This document shows positions 1 to 5,132 of a stretch of 29,984 bases of DNA, piece by piece. Every line of letters starts with the position of its first letter. Position 1 is the stretch's first letter. The notes below the pieces were generated by a model. It saw nothing but the letters and a program-made list of their open reading frames with translations, was not told where the DNA came from and searched no databases. Position numbers and translations under genes: made by a program. This DNA is from a virus: IMG/VR virus record IMGVR_UViG_3300032116_010479, positions 1 to 29,984 of that record. The stretch is one strand, 5' to 3'.

Positions 1-920
1 CCTGCATCTTTTGCTCCATTAGGATATATCTTACCATATGAGTGGGCTGCCCACAAGATGTTCTTATTTTTTAATTTAGCAGCAATAGATATTCCAAGCT
101 CTCTTCCTGCTGTATCTGCATCAGTCATCAATATAATCGTATTAAAATATCTATTTAGTAATTTTATATTGTCGTGAGATATATGTCCGCCTAAAGTTGC
201 TACAACATTTGGAAACCCCGCCTGATGTATTCTAATTGCATCGAATGTAGATTCAACAATAATTACCTTATCTCCAATACGCTTAGCCCTATGAATGTTA
301 AACATAGTTTTACTTCTTGGTAAATTGTTACTGTTCTTAAACTTCTTTTCTGATACAGACCTGCCAACTAAACCAACTGGGGTTCCGTCTGGACTATGAA
401 CTGGCACAATTACCATTCCTAAATTAGATGAATATCCTAATTTAAAGTAATGCATTGAATCTAAATTAATGCCTCGATGCTCAAGATATTCCTGTGCGTG
501 TTTATTTTTGCCAAGGTTATTGTATAGATCATCCAGCGTTTGCTGGGAAAATTCTACAAAGTCTGGCTTATCTTCAAACATAGACTTTAATTCTTCATCA
601 AAATTTTCCAAAGACTCTTGTTGTTTTGACTCTATATATCTTAAAGCTTGGTATTCATTTTTACCTAATGATTCTTTTACAAGATCCATTATGGTTCCAG
701 TCTTTCCGCAAGATGGGTTAAAGCAAATATATGCTCCCTTAGTACGGCTTACACTAAAGCTTGGCGTATGTCTATTTGAATGAAATGGACAATAAGATAA
801 ATAATCGTTAGATGTTTCTCCTGCAATATCTATGCCAAGACTTTTAATTACAGACTTTATGTGAGCTGGCGTGTATTCCGTTTGATTGGTTTGTTTTGGG
901 ATATACCCTCTAATTGCCAT
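1..920 (-). CDS. DNA primase, CHC2 zinc finger plus TOPRIM (3' end beyond window)
   Basis: Reading from ATG at 920, the frame stays open to the window edge (306 codons plus two bases), so the C-terminus is missing. An N-terminal primase zinc site has C44-x2-H47 (CPFH) and C66-x4-C71 (CFNPSC), the CHC2 pattern of DnaG-type primases. The TOPRIM fold follows, with the acidic residue E223 in VIIVESTFDA and the metal-binding D267-A-D269 in MTDADTAG. Such enzymes make RNA primers for lagging-strand synthesis and work with the replicative helicase, which is encoded just upstream. ATG 920 was chosen because it is the only start that keeps the zinc finger and has a purine-rich stretch (GAAGAGG) before it. 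This start lies inside the 3' end of the preceding 96-residue gene, an overlap of 64 bases. The family is clear; whether a helicase domain follows cannot be seen. Confidence 0.93.
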   Translation of the reverse strand, partial: MAIRGYIPKQTNQTEYTPAHIKSVIKSLGIDIAGETSNDYLSYCPFHSNRHTPSFSVSRTKGAYICFNPSCGKTGTIMDLVKESLGKNEYQALRYIESKQQESLENFDEELKSMFEDKPDFVEFSQQTLDDLYNNLGKNKHAQEYLEHRGINLDSMHYFKLGYSSNLGMVIVPVHSPDGTPVGLVGRSVSEKKFKNSNNLPRSKTMFNIHRAKRIGDKVIIVESTFDAIRIHQAGFPNVVATLGGHISHDNIKLLNRYFNTIILMTDADTAGRELGISIAAKLKNKNILWAAHSYGKIYPNGAKDA

Positions 921-1147
921 GCCCTCTTCTTTCCCACATAAATTCCATGGATAGTCATTAAGAACTTCCATGTCTCGCCTGTGAATTCTACCGAAAAAGC
1001 TGGGTCTATGTCAAGTACCCTAATATACCCAGCGTCACGCATCTGACTTATTAATAGATTTTCATATTGATTTCTGATTCTAATAATATCAGAATCATCA
1101 ATAAACTCTACCTCAACCTGAAATCGTTTTATTTTCTTGTGAGTCAT
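857..1147 (-). CDS. Conserved-looking phage protein of unknown function (96 aa)
   Basis: I do not recognise this protein. It is small, basic at the C-terminus (QNKPIKRNTRQLT) and has an alternating pattern that suggests a compact alpha/beta fold: a first strand (FQVEVEFID), a helix (IIRIRNQYENLLISQMRDAG), then strands (IRVLDID, SVEFTG, WKFLMTIHGIYVGK). No catalytic motif is visible. It starts with ATG inside the last 35 bases of the helicase gene and ends inside the first 64 bases of the primase gene, so it is translationally locked between the two replication enzymes. That position suggests a role in replication, for example an accessory or helicase-primase coupling factor, but this is only context. 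The gene is likely real because its frame gives a well-balanced protein with a good start. Confidence 0.7.
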   Translation of the reverse strand: MTHKKIKRFQVEVEFIDDSDIIRIRNQYENLLISQMRDAGYIRVLDIDPAFSVEFTGETWKFLMTIHGIYVGKKRAWQLEGISQNKPIKRNTRQLT

Positions 1148-2378
1148 TATTTAATTCTGGTAAATTTTCGTAGATAGGTTTAATAATTCCACGATTAATA
1201 TCCCAATCAAGGAAGAATCTAAAGTCATGTCCGTGACGATTCTTTCTAGAAACCACCTCAATCATATCTGTGTTAGCATGCTTGTGAATAGCAATAGCCA
1301 TATCGGCATCATACTCAATAGCCTTAGACCACGCAACCTGGCTCATCATAGGAGGCTCATCTTGATCTGATATGTCATCTGCAGTTGCAGCAGTAATATC
1401 TATAATTGGAATGTTGTTTGCTACTGCCAACAATTTAAAGTCTCTTGAAATATTTCTATTTCTTTCAACCTCTGAGTTACTACGTTTGTTGTCGTTAAAC
1501 AACTGATGATAGTCAAGAATAACTAAATCTGGTTTGTGTTGATCAATCTTTCCTTGAATTGTGGCAGGTGTGACTTCTGCTGTGCCTTCATTAGAAATAA
1601 GAATAAAGCTGTTCTTACCTTCCGTTGTTTTCTTTCCCCATGACCTGAAATCATCTAAATTAATATCTCCTTTTGAAAAATCGCTTGCACGGAATAGTCC
1701 AGAACCAAGCATTGTGTAAATACGATCACGCATATTCTCTGGTGCCATTTCCAGAGAAACAATCATTGGCTTAAAGCCTTGCTCCCATGCCTTGCAGGCT
1801 AGATAAGAAGTAAACCATGTCTTACCCCTTCCTGGCCATCCTATGGCCACTATAAGGTGTCCTGGAGCCATGCCTGTTGGGTATGCCTTATCAATTGCTT
1901 CGAACCCAGTTAAAATTCCTGGGCTTCCTCCCATAACAGTAGATCTTTCTTTTACAGACTGATAATGTCTTTCTGCTGATTCAATATCTGTAATATCAAC
2001 ATCTCTTACGTTATTTGTATATCTACTTAAGGTGGCCAATTGGCTTTGCATTGTGCCTAAAACTCTTGATGGAGCATCTTCTTTTAACGATGAACCTGCC
2101 TGCAGCATAATAGTTTTTAGCTTGGCAGCAACAAACTCATTTTTAAGTTTATCTAAGTAATAACCTGTTTCTGCTTTAGTTTGGACTGGCTCAAAATCTT
2201 TAAACTTATCTTGAAGCACTCCAACTTCTGGAACTGCCCTAAACTTATAATAGTAGCCTTTTAATCCCTCCCATATATCTTTATGGGAAGTAAATAGGTC
2301 ATCGGCATTATCGGCAAGAAGTGTGCTAATGTCTTTATTTTTACATACTGCAGAAATTAACTCTGCTTCGGTATTCAC
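1113..2378 (-). CDS. Replicative DNA helicase, DnaB/gp41-like RecA fold
   Basis: This is a hexameric replicative helicase of the DnaB superfamily (421 aa), which unwinds the phage fork using ATP. An all-alpha N-terminal region (about 1-140) precedes the RecA-like motor. Walker A is GWPGRGKTW with K186; the helix after it and the strand MIVSLEMAP match the DnaB H1/H1a region. Walker B is DLVILDYHQ with D289. A later segment (SWSKAIEYDADMAIAIHKH, give or take a residue) and the basic SRKNRHGHDF match the DnaB motif that ends in the arginine-finger region. The start is GTG at 2378, overlapping the upstream stop as GTGA after a GAAGAAGAG ribosome-binding site. It sits directly before the unknown 96-residue gene and the primase, a normal helicase-primase pair. 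The N-terminal region is shorter than in bacterial DnaB, as is usual for phage versions. Confidence 0.93.
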   Translation of the reverse strand: MNTEAELISAVCKNKDISTLLADNADDLFTSHKDIWEGLKGYYYKFRAVPEVGVLQDKFKDFEPVQTKAETGYYLDKLKNEFVAAKLKTIMLQAGSSLKEDAPSRVLGTMQSQLATLSRYTNNVRDVDITDIESAERHYQSVKERSTVMGGSPGILTGFEAIDKAYPTGMAPGHLIVAIGWPGRGKTWFTSYLACKAWEQGFKPMIVSLEMAPENMRDRIYTMLGSGLFRASDFSKGDINLDDFRSWGKKTTEGKNSFILISNEGTAEVTPATIQGKIDQHKPDLVILDYHQLFNDNKRSNSEVERNRNISRDFKLLAVANNIPIIDITAATADDISDQDEPPMMSQVAWSKAIEYDADMAIAIHKHANTDMIEVVSRKNRHGHDFRFFLDWDINRGIIKPIYENLPELNNDSQENKTISG

Positions 2379-2689
2379 TCTTCTTCAACCAACCTTTTTG
2401 TTTGTTCCAATAGGCGAGCCCTATTAGCTACATCTTTATTAATCTGTATCATCATATCTTCAAGCCTATCAAAATTATTATAAAAGAAATTTAATGGGTG
2501 CCCGTTTTTGCCTGTGCGAAAATAATAATTCAATACATCTTTTGCGCTGTCAAAACCTATGCTGTCTAATACGTCTTGCATGGCCCACTTTTCTTTATAC
2601 TTATTTATTCTAGGCTTCTTCCCATACTTCTGCTCATAGAGTGCCATATAAATAGTAAGCAGTATGTATGGTTCTTTATTTGTTGCCAT
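2375..2689 (-). CDS. Small protein upstream of helicase; possible helicase loader or DNA-binding protein (104 aa)
   Basis: No family is recognised with certainty. The protein looks mainly helical: ILLTIYMALYEQKYGKKP, then a lysine-rich turn (RINKYKEKW), a helix (MQDVLDSIGFDSAKDVLNYYF) and a C-terminal acidic helix (ARLLEQTKRLVEEE). The combination of a basic N-terminal half, an aromatic FRTGKNGHPLNFFYNNF stretch and its place immediately 5' of the replicative helicase fits a helicase loader or a DNA-binding replication accessory factor, but that is inferred from position. ATG 2689 lies in the last 14 bases of the preceding gene, and its stop overlaps the helicase GTG start (GTGA), so the three genes are probably translated as a coupled set. 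Confidence 0.75.
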   Translation of the reverse strand: MATNKEPYILLTIYMALYEQKYGKKPRINKYKEKWAMQDVLDSIGFDSAKDVLNYYFRTGKNGHPLNFFYNNFDRLEDMMIQINKDVANRARLLEQTKRLVEEE

Positions 2690-2942
2690 TTAGCTCTTCT
2701 TCAACCTCTTGAGTTTTTGCTATCAATTTACTTTCAACAAACTTATATACTCTGTCGGTAGCGGCATCAACTGACTCTCCATCTCTAACGTAATCATCAA
2801 CGCCAATACCTATTTTTATGCTTTCAAAGTTTCCTAAATTTCTGGTAAATGATAAATCAACTCTAACTTGAGTTGGTGGCTTCCAATTAAAATAAGGCAA
2901 TTCCATATCATTTTGTTTTGGCTGTAGTGGTTCAAATCCCAT
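2676..2942 (-). CDS. Unknown replication-operon protein (88 aa)
   Basis: I do not recognise the function. The chain begins with a proline-rich stretch (MGFEPLQPKQNDMELPYF), followed by a strand (VRVDLSFTRN), a second strand (FESIKIGIGVDDYVRDGES) and a C-terminal amphipathic helix (ATDRVYKFVESKLIAKTQEVEEEL). This alpha/beta layout with a charged C-terminal helix recalls small phage proteins that lie beside single-strand-binding or recombination genes, but no motif proves it. It starts at an ATG that shares its A with the stop of the small zinc-finger gene (TAATG), and its end overlaps the following gene, so it belongs to a tightly coupled operon. Confidence 0.75.
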   Translation of the reverse strand: MGFEPLQPKQNDMELPYFNWKPPTQVRVDLSFTRNLGNFESIKIGIGVDDYVRDGESVDAATDRVYKFVESKLIAKTQEVEEELNGNK

Positions 2943-3049
2943 TAGTGTTCCGCCTTTCTATGTCTGCTCAATGTGTCGTGGCCAAATATGCCCCAACGCA
3001 ATTCTATTTCCTTTTTACATATCTCACAGACAACCACCCTGTTTGACAT
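2942..3049 (-). CDS. Tiny zinc-finger protein (35 aa)
   Basis: Found by direct translation of a 106-base gap between two genes. The product begins MSNRVVVCEICKKEIELRW and ends GHDTLSRHRKAEH. C8-x2-C11 followed by paired histidines (H24, and H30 or H35) gives a C2H2-type zinc-finger pattern, with a basic SRHRK stretch that could touch nucleic acid. The evidence for expression is strong: the ATG at 3049 shares its A with the TAA of the preceding gene, a GGAGGGCGGA ribosome-binding site lies just upstream, and the TAA at the end shares its last A with the ATG of the next gene. Both junctions are TAATG. It may be a DNA- or RNA-binding regulator or a small adaptor; the target is unknown. Confidence 0.82.
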   Translation of the reverse strand: MSNRVVVCEICKKEIELRWGIFGHDTLSRHRKAEH

Positions 3050-3531
3050 TATTCCGCCCTCCATACTGGTACAAAGTTGCCCTCGTTAGTCTTAGTATAC
3101 AATATTGTATTGTGTTTGAGAAGAGCTTTTAATTCTGTTTTTGATGGCATATTTTTAGAATATCCTGATTCTAAAATAAATTCATGTATGTCCATTATGT
3201 CCGATTCACTATACATAAATTTATACCAATCACTTTCAGGATTACTTATTGGGTAAACTTTTTGTGGATATTTTATTTTCCCATCTAATATGTAATCTTC
3301 AATAGTGATCTTGTGCTTATTTAGTATTTGTGAAACCTGTTTAGTTGAATATGCATTTTCCATATTCTTAACTACTTGAGAGTAAGAATATAGAACACGC
3401 TTTTTGTCTGGATAACACCAAGCAATCAATTCATCTTTTGCCCTAGAATAATTTAATACTTTGTGTATTTTATTATTTAAGAAGAAATAGCTAAATCTTT
3501 TAGTTTGTTTTTTTCTGCTTGCTCTAACCAT
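3049..3531 (-). CDS. Putative DNA-binding protein with helix-turn-helix-like segment (160 aa)
   Basis: The N-terminus is strongly basic (MVRASRKKQTKRF). The central part has a pattern like an excisionase or MerR-type winged helix-turn-helix: AYSTKQVSQILNKHKITIED followed by YILDGKIKYPQKVYPI, that is, a helix pair, then a short wing leading to a proline. A C-terminal helical segment (ESDIMDIHEFILESG) follows. This suggests a DNA-binding regulator or recombination-directionality-like protein; no enzyme motif is seen. The ATG at 3531 has an AGGA four bases ahead and lies 54 bases inside the upstream zinc-ribbon gene; no later ATG would keep the basic tail. The stop overlaps the start of the tiny zinc-finger gene as TAATG. 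Three consecutive small nucleic-acid-binding candidates thus follow the metallophosphoesterase. The function is inferred from pattern only. Confidence 0.72.
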   Translation of the reverse strand: MVRASRKKQTKRFSYFFLNNKIHKVLNYSRAKDELIAWCYPDKKRVLYSYSQVVKNMENAYSTKQVSQILNKHKITIEDYILDGKIKYPQKVYPISNPESDWYKFMYSESDIMDIHEFILESGYSKNMPSKTELKALLKHNTILYTKTNEGNFVPVWRAE

Positions 3532-3665
3532 CGTCCTAGTGAACTTGTATCCTTATTAAGCATCCACCGTTTCCCACACATTATGCAAAACAGCTCTACA
3601 TGTAGTTTTTGTGAAAATACTCTGTCTACAAAAACTCTTCCTCGGCATTTACTGCACTTCATCAT
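3477..3665 (-). CDS. Small zinc-ribbon protein (62 aa)
   Basis: The product starts MMKCSKCRGRVF and holds two CxxC pairs, C4-x2-C7 and C27-x2-C30, spaced by 19 residues with a CGK turn after the second pair. This is a classical zinc ribbon, as in rubredoxin-like and transcription-factor-like folds. The C-terminus (WLEQAEKNKLKDLA) is a charged helix. I place the start at ATG 3665, which overlaps the TGA of the metallophosphoesterase gene as ATGA, with AAGGTG eight bases upstream; a second ATG follows at 3662. The longer frame from 3695 would add ten residues inside the previous gene without a good ribosome-binding site. Likely role: nucleic-acid or protein binding; the partner is unknown. Confidence 0.8.
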   Translation of the reverse strand: MMKCSKCRGRVFVDRVFSQKLHVELFCIMCGKRWMLNKDTSSLGRWLEQAEKNKLKDLAISS

Positions 3666-4462
3666 AATGTAAACACCTTGCCATCTACAACACATGAATA
3701 ATCTGGAGCAATATGAATCATTTGAATATGTGGGTAATCATTTACAATATGTGCAATTGCAAATCCTTTTTGCCAATCATGATGTTGCATATACTTCATT
3801 CCTGGGCCTTTTTCATCACACATATGCCCAATTTCATATCCACGAATTGTTTCTCCAGCTCCATCATTTCGCAATTCATATGTTTGCAAATGTGATGCGA
3901 TTCTGTGTGAATGCCCACGAATTAATGATATTTGTAAATCATTCATGTCTTTTCTAACAGCACCAGTATCAGCAATTGATAACCCATGATGAACATGTAT
4001 GTCGCCAAAGCGACGTTTAGGCAATTCGTTGTAGTGGATATATTCGTAACCTAAAGAGTCTAAACTCCACAAAGCCTCTGGAGTAACTTCATTAATATAA
4101 TCGGGAAGCTTTGCATCTATGTAATTAAAAACTCTAATATCATGATTTCCTAATGCTGAAAACAATTGTGCATCTGGAAGCATCTCTCTTGTCTTGGCAT
4201 AAAAATCACGAGCACCTTTAGCCTCATGCCTCATCATGGGAACAATAAGATCTCTGCTGTCTGTTTTATGAAGATTTAGAAACTCTGCAGATCTTCCTTC
4301 TGTATACTTGCTATAACAAGCCTGATCATCTGTATCTCCAAGATAGTCTACAACGTCTGGCTTAAACCACTTCATAACCTTAAACCATAAAGATATTGCT
4401 TTGTCGTCTTGATAGGGAAATTGTTGATCGGATGACAGCATCCATTTCAAATCATTTGTCAT
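3662..4462 (-). CDS. Calcineurin-like metallophosphoesterase (266 aa)
   Basis: The five metal-site blocks of the calcineurin-like phosphoesterase fold are present in order: SSDQQ (D12), LGDTDD (G42-D43, with D46), LGNHD (N106-H107-D108), HVHHG (H156, H158, H159) and GHSH (H184, H186). The enzyme would hold two metal ions and cleave phosphomonoesters or phosphodiesters, for example nucleotides or nucleic-acid ends. Block I normally reads D-x-H; here it is D-x-Q (Q14), an unusual change at a metal ligand. It is the first gene after the promoter at 4537-4510 and has an AGGTGT ribosome-binding site before ATG 4462, so it opens the replication operon. Phage members of this family act in nucleotide metabolism, DNA repair or end-processing; the substrate cannot be told from sequence. 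Confidence 0.9.
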   Translation of the reverse strand: MTNDLKWMLSSDQQFPYQDDKAISLWFKVMKWFKPDVVDYLGDTDDQACYSKYTEGRSAEFLNLHKTDSRDLIVPMMRHEAKGARDFYAKTREMLPDAQLFSALGNHDIRVFNYIDAKLPDYINEVTPEALWSLDSLGYEYIHYNELPKRRFGDIHVHHGLSIADTGAVRKDMNDLQISLIRGHSHRIASHLQTYELRNDGAGETIRGYEIGHMCDEKGPGMKYMQHHDWQKGFAIAHIVNDYPHIQMIHIAPDYSCVVDGKVFTL

Positions 4463-4509
4463 TAAACACCTAAATATATACGCAAATACTTTATATTAGC
4501 GTAGTAAGA

Positions 4510-4537
4510 ATTGTAACATAAATAAACAGATTGTCAA
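4510..4537 (-). promoter_or_regulatory. Strong sigma70-type promoter for the replication operon
   Basis: On the minus strand a perfect -35 box TTGACA (4537-4532) is followed by a 16-base spacer and a -10 box TACAAT (4515-4510), matching five of six consensus bases. The predicted start is near 4503, about 40 bases before the metallophosphoesterase ATG. The -35 box lies in the loop of the hairpin described separately, so folding or protein binding at the hairpin could affect the promoter. It is the best consensus promoter I found in the window. Confidence 0.75.
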
Positions 4538-4553
4538 TACTATCTGTTTATTT
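4520..4553 (-). terminator. Perfect 12-bp inverted repeat at end of the tail operon; terminator or operator
   Basis: Arms 4520-4531 (AAATAAACAGAT) and 4542-4553 (ATCTGTTTATTT) are exact inverted repeats around a 10-base loop. The stop codon of the lectin-like gene (4542-4540) lies at the arm-loop junction. In the minus-strand transcript the 3' arm ends in TTTATTT, so a weak intrinsic terminator is possible, but the stem is AT-rich and no long U run follows. Because the loop contains the TTGACA of the next promoter, a dyad operator for a repressor is an equal alternative. Confidence 0.6.
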
Positions 4554-4965
4554 GCTTTTCAGCTACTGCAATGTAATTTACAACAACACCTTTGGCATAG
4601 TTAACATTTGATGAATTTACAGTAATGGTGCCAGTGTTGATTCCAGTCGCTTTTGCGGAAACTGAAAACTGAACATTGTCACTGTTTAATGCTTTAGTAA
4701 TAGAAGCAACTATTGTAGGTGTTGTTGAAAATTTATTTCCAAAATTAATTGTAGCCTGACCCTTACCTCCAGTTAATTGCACTGTTACATCGTTTCCATA
4801 AACTATTGGTAAAGTAGACTCTGTTTGTCCATTATTTGATGTTGCGTCTAACAAATTACTTGCCTGAGTGTAGACATAAGTAATATTTGTCATTAACTGA
4901 TTTAATGCAGAAGGATCTATTGGGGCACCCTCATAAAACGTTATTGGATTCCACTTGTCTGACAT
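4540..4965 (-). CDS. Small tail-tip protein with H-type-lectin-like domain; receptor-binding candidate (141 aa)
   Basis: The N-terminal 35 residues (MSDKWNPITFYEGAPIDPSA, then LNQLMTNITYVYTQ) look like an attachment helix. The rest is a beta-rich domain: VTVQLTGGKGQATINFGNKF, STTPTIVASI, NVQFSVSAKATGINTGTITV and VVVNYIAVAEK. The order, a strand ending in F, then TPTIVASI, then a TGTITVNSS strand and a final VNYIAVAE strand, resembles H-type lectin domains, which bind sugars on trimeric proteins and occur at tail-fibre ends. It follows the S74 fibre and the coiled-coil gene, so a host-binding tip protein is a reasonable inference. ATG 4965 has an ideal AAGGAGGA site and shares its A with the upstream TAA. 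It is the last gene before the hairpin. Confidence 0.75.
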   Translation of the reverse strand: MSDKWNPITFYEGAPIDPSALNQLMTNITYVYTQASNLLDATSNNGQTESTLPIVYGNDVTVQLTGGKGQATINFGNKFSTTPTIVASITKALNSDNVQFSVSAKATGINTGTITVNSSNVNYAKGVVVNYIAVAEKQINR

Positions 4966-5102
4966 TATTCCTCCTTAGCCTGCGAATTATTAATTAATTC
5001 AGTAAGCTCTGCTCTTAATACAGCAATTTGAGTTTCATAGTTTGCTACTAGCTCTCCAATACGCTGTTGTAATGCAGTTATAATTAATTCATTTCTTTCC
5101 AT
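4965..5102 (-). CDS. Very small coiled-coil protein between fibre and tip genes (45 aa)
   Basis: Found by direct translation of a gap between longer genes. The product begins MERNELIITALQQRIGELVA and continues NYETQIAVLRAELTELINNS with an acidic end (QAKEE). Hydrophobic residues recur in a heptad-like manner over nearly the whole length, so it should form a single amphipathic helix or coiled coil. A TAGGAGAA ribosome-binding site precedes ATG 5102 by a normal distance. The TAA at the end overlaps the next ATG (TAATG), and its last codons AAG GAG GAA also form the ribosome-binding site of that next gene. Likely roles are oligomerisation or assembly of the tail tip, or a fibre chaperone; none is proven. 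Confidence 0.8.
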   Translation of the reverse strand: MERNELIITALQQRIGELVANYETQIAVLRAELTELINNSQAKEE

Positions 5103-5132
5103 TGTTCTCCTAACCTTAAACAAATAATATCA

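Noticed and set aside
469-783. Plus-strand reading frame of 104 codons
   Set aside because: It lies opposite the primase zinc-finger and linker region, which has clear motifs; its composition (serine- and cysteine-rich) is that of an antisense shadow.
3666-3695. Longer N-terminus (ten more residues) for the zinc-ribbon protein
   Set aside because: It lies inside the metallophosphoesterase gene without a ribosome-binding site; the ATGA junction at 3665 is the natural start.
3694-3957. Plus-strand frames opposite the metallophosphoesterase
   Set aside because: Overlap the metal-site blocks of a clear enzyme and show no ribosome-binding site.
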